Made by a program: the position numbers and the translations under genes. Of a stretch of 64,000 nt of DNA, positions 1-8,475 are shown piece by piece. Positions within the stretch are counted from its first letter, which is position 1, and each line of letters begins with the position of its first letter. The DNA is from Nonomuraea rubra (GTDB lineage Bacteria; Actinomycetota; Actinomycetes; Streptosporangiales; Streptosporangiaceae): positions 3,765,001 to 3,829,000 of the forward strand of contig NZ_JACHMI010000001.1 in the NCBI RefSeq assembly GCF_014207985.1, given 5' to 3'. Under the pieces are notes generated by a model. That model did no database searches, had not been told where the DNA came from, and was given only the letters and a program-made list of their open reading frames with translations.

Positions 1-65
1 CGCTGATCCTCCAGGCCTCCCCGGCGCGGGCCCCCGCCCCGGCCTGGACGAGCGACCTGCGCTAG
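1..65 (+). CDS. C-terminal tail of a truncated upstream gene (possible)
   Basis: Frame 3 is open from the window edge to a TAG at 63-65 and would encode about 20 Ala/Pro-rich residues ending in TSDLR. Its stop shares the CTAG palindrome with the stop of the minus-strand DUF2087 gene, a common way for two convergent genes to abut. The piece is too short for a family call, and it could simply be non-coding. Confidence 0.3.
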   Translation, partial: LILQASPARAPAPAWTSDLR

Positions 66-565
66 ATCTCCACCGGCCCGCCGCTGCGCCAGTAGACGTT
101 GCCCTCCCGCGAGAGCAGGTCCTCGTCCACGAGGTAGCGGCGCAGCGCCGCGTAGTCGTCGTGGAAGGCCCGCAGCGCCACGTTCACGTCCTTCTCCGCA
201 TACCGCACGCCGGGCTCGAAGACCCGCGCGATGTACCGCAGCACGACGAGCCGCTTGTCGCGCTTCATCGCCATCGTGGTCAGCCGCCCGTCCACCAGGA
301 ACGTGCGCAGGACCCGCTCCTCGGGGCTGAGCACCTGCGGGGGCTCGGCGTGCGCCCGCAGCAGGTCGCGGAAGCGCTCAGGCGTGGCCCGCCACGCCCC
401 GCTCTCGTCGCGGGCTGCCAGGCCGCCGTTCTCCAGCTTCCGCAGCGCCTTGGGGGACAGCTCGCCGGTGGCGCCGAGCACGAGGGAGGCGAAGGTCCGC
501 AACGTGTCGTCCTGGTAGAGCAGGCCCAGAACGCGTCTGATCTCTTCGTCGTTCACTCGTACCAT
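62..565 (-). CDS. DUF2087 domain protein, probable transcriptional regulator
   Basis: Predicted protein of 167 residues. The C-terminal half (about residues 80-160) has the DUF2087 pattern: a hydrophobic LRTFLVDGRLT segment, a basic KRDKRLVVLRYIA helix, a YAEKDVNVALR motif, and a final LRRYLVDEDLLSR segment ending in YWR. This domain usually follows a small helix-turn-helix region, and the N-terminal 70 residues look like a compact winged-helix-like segment. I chose the ATG at 565 over the one at 586, because 586 would run into the start of the divergent gene. The two start codons then lie only 8 bp apart, so the pair must share a control region. Regulatory function is inferred from the domain. 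Confidence 0.8.
   Translation of the reverse strand: MVRVNDEEIRRVLGLLYQDDTLRTFASLVLGATGELSPKALRKLENGGLAARDESGAWRATPERFRDLLRAHAEPPQVLSPEERVLRTFLVDGRLTTMAMKRDKRLVVLRYIARVFEPGVRYAEKDVNVALRAFHDDYAALRRYLVDEDLLSREGNVYWRSGGPVEI
560..565 (+). promoter_or_regulatory. -10 box of a leaderless promoter for the secreted protein gene
   Basis: TACCAT matches the TANNNT consensus and ends 8 nt before the ATG at 574, with no Shine-Dalgarno sequence in between. The box also covers the start codon of the divergent DUF2087 gene. Confidence 0.45.
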
Positions 566-573
566 TTTGACCC

Positions 574-1137
574 ATGATCGCAGCATTGATGCTGGCGGCC
601 ACGGTCGCCATCCCGAACAACTTCCTCCTGTACGAGAGGGAAGCCGCGAAGAAGGACGACAACCCGGAGACGAGCTGGTCGGCCAGCGGCAAGCGGACCG
701 CTCCGCTGGTCGTGAACCCGTGCCAGCAGGCCAAGCTCGGCCGGACCGGGCGCACGCAGGCCAGGACGCTGACGTACACCGCCGTGCCCGACTACTCCAA
801 GTCGGAGCAGGTCGTGCTCTACTCCTCGCCCGCCGCCGCCGGGAAGGCGCTGCGGGACCTGGAGGCCGCCGTACGCGCCTGCGGCCGCTCCGGTTACCGC
901 TACTCCGCCGCCGCGATCGCCCTGGGCGACAAGGGGCTGATGGTGACCGGGCAGGCCTACCAGGGCGGGAAGCCGGCCGTCGGCGGCGAGCGGGCCGTCG
1001 TCACCCGCCGCGCGAACGCCCTGATCCTCTACACCGTCGGGGGCGAGTGGGGGAAGCCCGCCAAGGCCGACTTCAAGCGTCAGACCAGCGACACCAAGCG
1101 CATGCTCGCCAAGATCTGCTCCCTCGCCGACTGCTGA
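574..1137 (+). CDS. Small exported protein, PknH/sensor-domain-like
   Basis: The 187-residue product begins with a short hydrophobic stretch (MIAALMLAATVAIP) that could be a minimal signal sequence or anchor. The rest is hydrophilic. It has a cysteine in NPCQQ, one in VRACGRSG and two near the end (ICSLADC), enough for two disulfides. The arrangement resembles the extracellular sensor domains found on actinobacterial PknH-type kinases and free lipoproteins. There is no ribosome-binding site, but a TANNNT box sits 8 nt upstream. It diverges from the DUF2087 gene with 8 bp between start codons, so the two are probably co-regulated. The family is tentative and the exported location is inferred. 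Confidence 0.75.
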   Translation: MIAALMLAATVAIPNNFLLYEREAAKKDDNPETSWSASGKRTAPLVVNPCQQAKLGRTGRTQARTLTYTAVPDYSKSEQVVLYSSPAAAGKALRDLEAAVRACGRSGYRYSAAAIALGDKGLMVTGQAYQGGKPAVGGERAVVTRRANALILYTVGGEWGKPAKADFKRQTSDTKRMLAKICSLADC

Positions 1138-1267
1138 ACGCAAGGAATGTCTCGATCTTGGGACATTGTCATGACACGACCCCGACGTTTTCCGCAGGAA
1201 ACTGAATCGACAGGCCTGTGCCGGGACGCCCTTGCCAGTCCGTTCCGGCACACGGCTTGTCGTTTTT

Positions 1268-3766
1268 CTACAGCCTGTTCAGCCCCTGCACGTGCAGGAC
1301 GGCCCGGCCCTCCTCGTCGGAGGCGGCCAGATCCACCTGGGCGTCGATGCCCCAGTCGCCGTCGCCGGCCGGATCCTTGATCGTCTGCCGCACCTTCCAC
1401 AGGCCGCTCTCCTCCTCGATCCGCAGCAGCGCGGGCCCGCGCGCGTCGGCGTCGGTGAAGATCTCCTCGTGGTCGGCGTAGTACGCGTCGAGCGCCGCAC
1501 CCCAGTCGACGTCCGGAGCCAGCTCCTCCAGCTCGTCCTCCTTCTCGATCGCGCACAGCTCCACCAGCCGGAACATCGCGTTGCGCACCAGCACGCGGAA
1601 GGCCCGCACGTTCGCGGTGACCGGGCGCACCTTGACGTCGAGCTGCTCCTGCTGCTCCAGCGCCGCCTCCGGGTTGGTGAGCTTCTCCCACTCGTCGATC
1701 AGCGAGGAGTCGACCTGGCGGACCAGCTCGCCCAGCCACTCGATGAGGTCGACCAGGTCGTCGGTCTTGAGATGCTCGGGCACCGTACGCGACAGCGTGC
1801 GGTAGGCGTCGGCCAGGTAGCGCAGCACCGTGCCCTCCGACCTGGCCAGCTCGTAGAACTGGATGTACTCGCTGAACGTCATCGCCCGCTCGTACATGTC
1901 GCGCACCACCGACTTCGGGCTGACCGTGTAGTCGCCCACCCACGGGTGCCCGCGCCGGTAGGTCTCGTACGCCCCCAGCAGCAGGTCCTCCAGCGGCATC
2001 GGGTACATGACCTCGGCGAGCTGCTCCATGCGCTCCTCGTACTCGACGCCGTCGGCCTTCATCTGCGCGACGGCCTCGCCTCTGGCCTTCTTGAGCTGGG
2101 CGGACAGGATCTGGCGCGGGTCGTCGAGGATGGACTCCACGATCGAGACCATGTCGAGCGCGTAGGACGGCGACTCGCGGTCGAGCAGGTCGAAGGCGGC
2201 CAGCGCGAACGTGGACAGCGCCTGGTTGAGCGCGAAGTCCTCCTGCAGCTCGATCGTCAGCCTGGCCCTGCGGCCCTGCTCGTCCGGCTCGCGGAACTGC
2301 TCGACGATGCCGCCCGCCAGCAGCGACCGGTAGATGGCGATGGCCTGGCTGATGTGCCGGCGCTGCCACTTGCGGTCCTCGTGGTTGTCGGTCAGCAGGT
2401 GCTTCATCGCCTGGAAGCAGTCGCCCGGGCGGTTGATCACCGCCAGCAGCATGGCGTTGCTGACCTTGAACCGGGAGTTCAGCGGCTCGGGCTCGGCCTC
2501 CTGGAGCTTGGTGAAGGTGTCCTCGCTCCAGCCGACGAAGCCCTCCGGCGGCTTCTTGCGGGCGTAGCCGCGGCGCCGCTTGGGGTCGTCGCCGATCTTC
2601 GCGAGGGCCTTGGCGTTCTCGATGTCGTGCTCGGGGGCCTGGCAGGCGACGTAGCCGATGGTGTCGAAGCCCGCGCGGCCCGCCCGGCCCGCGATCTGGT
2701 GGAACTCGCGGGCCCGCAGCCGCCGCACCTTGTTGCCGTCGTACTTCGACAGCGCCGTGAACAGCACCGTGCGGATCGGCACGTTGACGCCGACGCCCAG
2801 CGTGTCGGTGCCGCAGATGACCTTCAGCAGGCCCGCCTGGGCCAGCCGCTCCACCAGGCGGCGGTACTTCGGCAGCATGCCCGCGTGGTGCACGCCGATG
2901 CCGTGGCGGACCAGCCGCGACAGCGCCCGCCCGAACCGCGTGGTGAACCGGAACCCGCCGATCATGGCGGCGATGGCCTCCTTCTCGGCCTTGGTCGCCA
3001 TGTTGATCGACATCAGCGCCTGGGCCCGCTCCATCGCCGCCGCCTGCGTGAAGTGCACGACGTAGACCGGCGCCTGGCCGGTGGAGAGCATCTCCTCCAG
3101 CGTCTCGTGCAGCGGGGTCATCCGGTAGGAGTACACCAGCGGCACCGGCCGCTCGGCGTGCTTGACCACGGCGGTCTCCCGGCCGGTGCGCCTGGTCAGG
3201 TCGTTCTTGAACATCGTGACGTCGCCGAGCGTGGCCGACATCAGGATGAACTGCACGTTCGGCAGCTCCAGCAGCGGCACCTGCCACGCCCAGCCGCGGT
3301 CGGGCTCGGCGTAGAAGTGGAACTCGTCCATGACGACCTGGCCGATGTCGGCCGCCGCGCCGTCGCGCAGCGCCACGTTGGCCAGGATCTCGGCCGTGCA
3401 GCAGATGATCGGCGCGCCGGGGTTGACGCTGGCGTCGCCGGTCATCATGCCCACGTTCTCCGTGCCGAAGACGGCGCACAGGTCGAAGAACTTCTCCGAC
3501 ACCAGCGCCTTGATCGGGGCGGTGTAGAACGTGCGCACGTCGCGGGTCAGCGCCGCGAAGTGGGCGCCCGCCGCCACCAGCGACTTGCCCGAGCCGGTGG
3601 GGGTGGCCAGGATCAGGTTGTTGCCGGAGACCACCTCGATGAGGGCCTCCTCCTGGGCGGGATAGAGGGTGAGCCCTCGTTCGGCGTTCCAGGCGACGAA
3701 CGCGTCGAAGATGGCGTCGGGATCGGCGTCGATCTCTTCGGGCAGGCGGTCAACGAGTAGGCTCAC
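1268..3766 (-). CDS. Ski2-like DEAD/DEAH-box helicase with C-terminal DUF3516
   Basis: An 832-residue cytoplasmic superfamily 2 helicase. The Walker A motif ATPTGSGKS is at residues 54-62, the DEFH box at 147-150 and SATL at 177-180. Motif VI appears as QIAGRAGRAGFD in the second RecA domain. Conserved Ski2/Mtr4-like features such as the HHAGMLPKYRR stretch precede it. The C-terminal part is the DUF3516 domain typical of actinobacterial members. Related proteins unwind RNA or DNA in an ATP-dependent way, but the exact substrate of this subfamily is not settled. The GTG start at 3766 gives the expected N-terminus. It is transcribed alone, convergent with the exported protein gene. Confidence 0.93.
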   Translation of the reverse strand: MSLLVDRLPEEIDADPDAIFDAFVAWNAERGLTLYPAQEEALIEVVSGNNLILATPTGSGKSLVAAGAHFAALTRDVRTFYTAPIKALVSEKFFDLCAVFGTENVGMMTGDASVNPGAPIICCTAEILANVALRDGAAADIGQVVMDEFHFYAEPDRGWAWQVPLLELPNVQFILMSATLGDVTMFKNDLTRRTGRETAVVKHAERPVPLVYSYRMTPLHETLEEMLSTGQAPVYVVHFTQAAAMERAQALMSINMATKAEKEAIAAMIGGFRFTTRFGRALSRLVRHGIGVHHAGMLPKYRRLVERLAQAGLLKVICGTDTLGVGVNVPIRTVLFTALSKYDGNKVRRLRAREFHQIAGRAGRAGFDTIGYVACQAPEHDIENAKALAKIGDDPKRRRGYARKKPPEGFVGWSEDTFTKLQEAEPEPLNSRFKVSNAMLLAVINRPGDCFQAMKHLLTDNHEDRKWQRRHISQAIAIYRSLLAGGIVEQFREPDEQGRRARLTIELQEDFALNQALSTFALAAFDLLDRESPSYALDMVSIVESILDDPRQILSAQLKKARGEAVAQMKADGVEYEERMEQLAEVMYPMPLEDLLLGAYETYRRGHPWVGDYTVSPKSVVRDMYERAMTFSEYIQFYELARSEGTVLRYLADAYRTLSRTVPEHLKTDDLVDLIEWLGELVRQVDSSLIDEWEKLTNPEAALEQQEQLDVKVRPVTANVRAFRVLVRNAMFRLVELCAIEKEDELEELAPDVDWGAALDAYYADHEEIFTDADARGPALLRIEEESGLWKVRQTIKDPAGDGDWGIDAQVDLAASDEEGRAVLHVQGLNRL

Positions 3767-3832
3767 ACCCCTATCCTGCCGAAGTTTGCCGGGTGGTCGA
3801 ACCGGGGGCGGCCAACTCGGTCAAGACCATCG

Positions 3833-3865
3833 GCCCGCGGCGGGTGCCGGACGCCGCCCGCGGGC
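3833..3865 (-). terminator. GC-rich hairpin downstream of the GNAT gene
   Basis: GCCCGCGG at 3833-3840 pairs with CCGCGGGC at 3858-3865, and an inner CGG/CCG pair extends the stem past one bulge. It lies a few bases beyond the stop of the acetyltransferase gene on the minus strand. No T-run is evident, as is common in actinomycete terminators. Confidence 0.55.
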
Positions 3866-3868
3866 CCG

Positions 3869-4366
3869 CTACCGCAGGTCGAGCTGCATCAGCACCGTGT
3901 CGATCCAGCGGCCGTGCTTGAAGCCGACCGACCTCAGCCGCCCCACGGTCTCGAAGCCGAACTTCTCGTGCAGCCGGGCCGACGACGGGTCCCCCGAGTC
4001 GGCGATCACCGCGACGAGCCGGCGCGCCTCGGTCCGGCCCGCCGCCGCCACCAGCTCGCCCAGCAGCAGCCGCCCGAGCCCGCGCCCGGTACGCCCCGGC
4101 GCCAGGTAGATCGAGTCCTCCAGCGTGTGCCGGTAGGCGGGCTTGGGCCGGTACTGGGAGACGTAGGCGTACCCCGCGACCTCCCCGTCCACCTCCGCGA
4201 CCAGGAACGGCAGCCCCGCCCCCGTGACGCCGCCGGCCTTGGCGCGCCAGTCGTCCGCCGTGGGCGGCGTCTCGTCGAACGTGGCCACCGTGGTGGTCAC
4301 GTAGTGGGCGTAGATGGCGGCGATCGCGGGGAGGTCGGATTCGGTCAGGGCACGCACCTTGGTCAT
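3869..4366 (-). CDS. GNAT N-acetyltransferase, phosphinothricin-acetyltransferase-like
   Basis: The 165-residue product has the single-domain layout of the PAT/Bar/MnaT group: IAAIYAHYV near residue 15, FDETPPT, VAEVDGEVAGYAYVSQYRP, and the acetyl-CoA loop RTGRGLGRLLL near residue 95. HEKFGFETVGRL and WIDTVLMQLDL follow near the C-terminus. Family members acetylate the amino group of phosphinothricin, methionine derivatives or related small amines using acetyl-CoA in the cytoplasm. The natural substrate cannot be read from sequence. It stands alone between the helicase and the GH127 gene, with a hairpin downstream. Confidence 0.88.
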   Translation of the reverse strand: MTKVRALTESDLPAIAAIYAHYVTTTVATFDETPPTADDWRAKAGGVTGAGLPFLVAEVDGEVAGYAYVSQYRPKPAYRHTLEDSIYLAPGRTGRGLGRLLLGELVAAAGRTEARRLVAVIADSGDPSSARLHEKFGFETVGRLRSVGFKHGRWIDTVLMQLDLR

Positions 4367-4412
4367 GACGACATTCTGCTCACGGCCGGATGACGGGCGT
4401 GTTTCCGGGTGC

Positions 4413-6887
4413 TCACGGGACCTCCCACTCCAGGATCCCGGCGGAGAAGCCGGGCTGGAGGCGGGCGACGAGCCGCAGGCTCCGGGTGGTCACCGGGGAG
4501 AACGTGACCCGGTTCACCGTGTCGCGGGCCACGCCGTAGCCGGAGGGCGAGGCGACCGGGCGCCACTGGTCGCCGTCGAGCCAGCGCAGCTCCCAGGAGG
4601 CGGGCACGCGGCAACGGCCGATGCCCGTGTCGTCGAACCAGTAGACGCCGCAGCCGGTCAGCGGCCTGGGCTCGCGGTAGTCGTACTGGACCCACTCCTC
4701 GGTGCCCAGGTGGGCCCACCAGGTGAAGCGGGGGATGCCGTGATCGGCGGAGCTGCTGGGCCACCTGCCGTCGTACAGGGCGAGGAAGGAGCCCTCCGCG
4801 TGCGAGGCGGTCGCCTCGAAGGCGGGCAGCGTCCACGCGTGCGCGCCAGGCCCGCGCCCGGCGACGGGGAACGAGGTGATGCGCAGGCGGGCGGCGCCCA
4901 TCGGGATCAGCCTGACCTCCTCCCGCGGGCCGTCGGTGCGGGCCGGGCTGTCCTGCAGCTCGCGCACGACGCCCTGCGGGTCCGCCTGCCAGTTGCCGAG
5001 CTTCCTGGCTCCGGCGCGCAGCTCCAGCGGGGCGGTCGCGGGCGTGAACGGGTTGGCGGGCAGCGGGCCGCGGCGGCGCACCAGGCGCGGGTTCCGGTCG
5101 TCGAGCGCGTAGTTCCAGGCCGTCTCGGGGAAGACCTCGTACTCGGGAAAGGTGTCCGTGCCGCCGGTGCGCCGCCAGCTCTCGCCGATGGCCAGGGAGA
5201 AGGTCAGCGGGCCGTGGTCCACCGAGACGGAGCCGTGGTTGCGCGTCCAGGTGCGCAGCGCGGTGCGCATCGGCAGCGTGAGCTCGACCCGGTCGCCGTC
5301 GCGCCACTCGCGCTCCACGACCACGTACCCGCCGCCGTCGGTGGCGACGGGCCGCCCGCGCCCGGCCACGCGCAGCTCCGGGCTCCGGCACCAGCCAGGG
5401 ACGCGCAGGTAGAGGGGGAAGGCGACGGGGCGCGCGGTGGAGACGGTCAGCCTGATCGTCTCCTCGAACGGGTAGTCGGTGCGCTGGTCGATCGTCACCT
5501 CGTGGCCGCCGGCGACGCGGGCGGTGACGGTGGAGGCGGCGTACATGGAGGCGGCCAGGCCGCGGTCGTGCGTGGCCAGCCAGAGCTCCTCGGCGTAGTA
5601 CGGCCAGCCCATGCCGTAGTTGTGCGGGCAGCAGCGGTAGTTGTGCACGCCCGGCAGGTACGCCTCCATGGCGAAGCCGTTCTGGAACTGCCCGTACAGC
5701 TTGGCCGTGCGGTCGAGCCGGACGCTGTTGGCGCTGGTGATGTAGTGGATCGACCGCTGCTCGGGGTCGAAGGCGGCGGGCATCGAGTTGAACGCCAGCT
5801 CCTCGCACCGGTCGGCCCACACCGGGTCGCCGGTGAAGCGGGTCAGCATCTCGAAGCTGTGCATGAACTCGACGATGCCGCACGTCTCGAAGCCCTGCCG
5901 GGGGTCGTCGAAGCCGTCCCTGGTGTTCTCGTCGCCGGCGAACCCGCCTCCGGCGAACTGCCCGAACTGTCCCATGACGGTGTCGTAGTTGCGGTACGTG
6001 GCCAGGGCGAGGGCGGGATCGCCGGCGAGCAGGCCGTACTGGAGGGGCTCGCGGAAACCCTGCGCGATGTTGACGTTGTGCCGCGTCGGCAGGCCGCTGA
6101 CGTAGTCGGCCGAGCCGGAGTGCATCGTGCGTACCAGGTCGAGCAGCCAGGGCTCGCCGGTGCGGTTGTAGAGCCAGTAGACGCTGTCGATGTTGTCGCC
6201 CCAGCGGAAGGCGCCCCAGCTCCGGTTGAACACCTCGGGCGGCTGGCTCGCCTGGAGCCGGAAGTATCCGGTCATGAAGGGCAGGACGCGGTCGTCGCCG
6301 GAGTACTCGTACCAGGAGCGGAAGGCCGACAGCAGCGGCATGCCCGGCCAGAAGTCCGGGCCGCCCTCCAGCGAGGTGCGCAGCCGCGCGGGGCCGAACC
6401 AGCCGTCGGGCTGCTGGGTGGCGACGATGCCCGTCAGCCACCGCTCGGTCTTGGCCAGGGCCGCCGCGTCACCCGTCACGTACGCGAGATCGCCGTAGCC
6501 GCGCAGCCAGTACGGCAGCTCCTCCCAGGCTCCCCTGTCCGGGTGCACCCAGCCGCAGGTGTCGTACACCAGGAAGTCGGAAATCTCGTCATAACGCCCG
6601 CAGAGCCCGTCGAGCTGTAACCGAAGCTGGTGCGCCAGCCACCCCCGCGCCTTCACGGCGCCCGGCGGCAGCTTGAGGAACGGGGTGGGGGACAGGGGCG
6701 CCCGGTTCGGCGTGTAGAGCCCGCCGCCGGTGGCCGCGGCGGGCCGCTTCACGAACCGGACCCGGGTGCCGTCCGGCTCCGCCTGCGCCTGTGCCTCCGC
6801 CTGTGCCTCCGCCTGTGCCACGCCGGTGCCTCCCGCCGCCAGCGCCGCCGCCGTGGCCAGGAATGTGCGTCGCCCGATCTGTTCCAT
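4413..6887 (-). CDS. Secreted glycoside hydrolase family 127-like (beta-L-arabinofuranosidase)
   Basis: The 824-residue protein begins with a twin-arginine signal (GRRTFLATAAALAAGG), so it should be exported folded. The mature part has the GH127/DUF1680 alpha-barrel layout. FETC places Glu334 and Cys336, and YRCCPHN places Cys419 and Cys420. These fit the Glu/three-Cys zinc-thiolate centre of HypBA1, in which one of the paired cysteines acts as nucleophile. Known members release beta-L-arabinofuranose from plant glycans, and the exact substrate here is unknown. Twelve-bp repeats just after the signal encode an AQAE-rich linker. A GGGAGG ribosome-binding site precedes the ATG. Possible palindromic operator at 6956-6970. 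Confidence 0.9.
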   Translation of the reverse strand: MEQIGRRTFLATAAALAAGGTGVAQAEAQAEAQAQAEPDGTRVRFVKRPAAATGGGLYTPNRAPLSPTPFLKLPPGAVKARGWLAHQLRLQLDGLCGRYDEISDFLVYDTCGWVHPDRGAWEELPYWLRGYGDLAYVTGDAAALAKTERWLTGIVATQQPDGWFGPARLRTSLEGGPDFWPGMPLLSAFRSWYEYSGDDRVLPFMTGYFRLQASQPPEVFNRSWGAFRWGDNIDSVYWLYNRTGEPWLLDLVRTMHSGSADYVSGLPTRHNVNIAQGFREPLQYGLLAGDPALALATYRNYDTVMGQFGQFAGGGFAGDENTRDGFDDPRQGFETCGIVEFMHSFEMLTRFTGDPVWADRCEELAFNSMPAAFDPEQRSIHYITSANSVRLDRTAKLYGQFQNGFAMEAYLPGVHNYRCCPHNYGMGWPYYAEELWLATHDRGLAASMYAASTVTARVAGGHEVTIDQRTDYPFEETIRLTVSTARPVAFPLYLRVPGWCRSPELRVAGRGRPVATDGGGYVVVEREWRDGDRVELTLPMRTALRTWTRNHGSVSVDHGPLTFSLAIGESWRRTGGTDTFPEYEVFPETAWNYALDDRNPRLVRRRGPLPANPFTPATAPLELRAGARKLGNWQADPQGVVRELQDSPARTDGPREEVRLIPMGAARLRITSFPVAGRGPGAHAWTLPAFEATASHAEGSFLALYDGRWPSSSADHGIPRFTWWAHLGTEEWVQYDYREPRPLTGCGVYWFDDTGIGRCRVPASWELRWLDGDQWRPVASPSGYGVARDTVNRVTFSPVTTRSLRLVARLQPGFSAGILEWEVP

Positions 6888-6955
6888 GGTGCCTCCCGCG
6901 CCTCACCGAACCGCTCGATCGCAGGAAAACCCGGAAAAACGATCTAGTCAAGACC

Positions 6956-6970
6956 GAATCGATCTGATTC
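6956..6970. promoter_or_regulatory. Candidate operator upstream of the GH127 gene
   Basis: GAATC at 6956-6960 and GATTC at 6966-6970 form an inverted repeat around GATCT, close to a TTGACT hexamer on the minus strand. It could bind a sugar-responsive repressor, but no partner regulator is adjacent. Confidence 0.25.
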
Positions 6971-7019
6971 AGTCAGAATATGTCCGCCAGGAGCGACCGA
7001 CTGTGTTCGGACCCGATCG

Positions 7020-8291
7020 CTAGACGCGGGTCCTGGGCGCCGTCAGCAGCAGCCCGCCGAGCAGCGCGAGCACCGCCAGGAACGGCCCGCCCCCCGGCGC
7101 GAACCCGCCGACCGTCAGCGTCAGCACGCCGCCGCCGACCAGCCCGGCCGCCGCGAGCATGCCGCCCCACCCCGCCGTCCCGTACGGCAGCGACGGCGGC
7201 GTCTCGAACCGGGCGAACCCCTTCAGCAGCGGCCACATGACCAGGCACAGCAACCCGAACCAGACCGGCCAGCCGGCGAACCACAGGATGCTGCCCGGCC
7301 GCGGCGTGTCCACGCCCAGCAGCACCACGACCACCCCGGTCACCGCGAACAGGGCCGGCATGTGCCACAGGTACATGGTCATGATCCGCGGCCCCGCCCA
7401 GTCCAGCAGGCGGCGCGTGGGCAGCCGCACCAGGGCGGGGCGCAGCCACACGGCCAGGCCGACCTGGCCCAGGCCGACGGCGAGCATGGCCAGCGTGGGC
7501 GGGGCCATGTTCGACACCTCGGCGCCCGGCAGGCCGATCATGCTGCCCGGGTAGGGGCCGTACGTCACCAGCAGCGCCGCCGCGCCGAACCCGCCCAGCG
7601 CCAGGGCCCAGGCCGCCCGCAGCCTGCCCTCGGCGTAGAAGAAGCCGAGCTGGTGCACGGCCATCCAGACGAACACCACGTTCAGGTAGCCCACGGCGTC
7701 CAGGCCGGACGAGAACCTGGCCACGTCCGTCAGCACCGCGGCCGCCGCCAGCGCCACGGGGACCCGCCAGCCGTACCGCTCGTGCAGGCGCAGCGCGTAC
7801 GGGGTGGCCGTGACGGCGATCAGGTACACGGCCAGGAACCACAGCAGCTGGCCCGTCAGTTTCGCCCCCACCTCCAGCGGCTGCGCCGGCACGCCCAGGG
7901 AGAGCAGGATGTGCGGCAGCGGGATCCACACCGCGGCCAGCGGCAGCAGCGGCCAGGCCAGCCGCCGCAGCCGCACGGCCAGCCACGACGGCGCCGGCAC
8001 GGCGGCCCGCGAGCCGGCCGAGCGGAGGTAGCCGATCGCGTTGGCCGCGCCGCCCGCGAAGAACACCAGCGGCATCACCTGGCTGAGCCACGTCACCACC
8101 CACACGCCGGGCGTCGACAGCGCGTTGCCCGTCGTCAGCCGGTCGCCGTCGTAGTCGAGCACCGGGATCGTCCAGTGCTGGAACACGATGAGCGCCATGC
8201 CCACGACCCGCAGCAGGTCGATGAACGGATCGCGCGCGGCCGCCACGCGGGCGCGCGGCGCGGCGACGGGACGGTCCAGCAGGACGGTCAT
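7020..8291 (-). CDS. Acyltransferase family 3 integral membrane protein
   Basis: The 423-residue product opens with DPFIDLLRVVGMALIVFQHW, the first membrane helix of the acyltransferase 3 fold, with the usual helix-end histidine in QHW. About ten hydrophobic helices follow in a pattern typical of the family. Such enzymes move acyl groups, often acetyl or succinyl, across or at the membrane onto sugars, lipids or antibiotics. The acceptor here is unknown. I chose the ATG at 8291 because the longer reading frame adds an atypical Pro/Arg-rich leader. It is transcribed divergently from the sensor kinase gene. Confidence 0.85.
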   Translation of the reverse strand: MTVLLDRPVAAPRARVAAARDPFIDLLRVVGMALIVFQHWTIPVLDYDGDRLTTGNALSTPGVWVVTWLSQVMPLVFFAGGAANAIGYLRSAGSRAAVPAPSWLAVRLRRLAWPLLPLAAVWIPLPHILLSLGVPAQPLEVGAKLTGQLLWFLAVYLIAVTATPYALRLHERYGWRVPVALAAAAVLTDVARFSSGLDAVGYLNVVFVWMAVHQLGFFYAEGRLRAAWALALGGFGAAALLVTYGPYPGSMIGLPGAEVSNMAPPTLAMLAVGLGQVGLAVWLRPALVRLPTRRLLDWAGPRIMTMYLWHMPALFAVTGVVVVLLGVDTPRPGSILWFAGWPVWFGLLCLVMWPLLKGFARFETPPSLPYGTAGWGGMLAAAGLVGGGVLTLTVGGFAPGGGPFLAVLALLGGLLLTAPRTRV

Positions 8292-8462
8292 GGGGAGCCT
8301 CGATTCAGGGGGAGCGGACGCACTCAAGGCTTCCGCCGGAGGCCCCGCGGCACATTGCCGCGAGCCACCGTCCTGGGGTCGCGGTCCCACGACCGGTCAC
8401 GGTAGGGCTGGCCCTACCCCCGCACACCGGCGCACCTGCTCGTGCCCGCCGCCGAGGGGTTC

Positions 8463-8468
8463 TACGGT
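8463..8468 (+). promoter_or_regulatory. -10 box of leaderless promoter for the sensor kinase
   Basis: TACGGT (TANNNT) ends exactly 7 nt before the ATG at 8476, the spacing expected when transcription starts at the start codon. Confidence 0.5.
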
Positions 8469-8475
8469 TGAGGCC

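Noticed and set aside
553..1251. Minus-strand frame opposite the exported protein gene
   Set aside because: No start signal, and the plus-strand gene has a hydrophobic leader and conserved cysteines.
1232..3760. Very long plus-strand reading frame opposite the helicase
   Set aside because: It is the GC-rich antisense shadow; the minus strand carries all helicase motifs in order.
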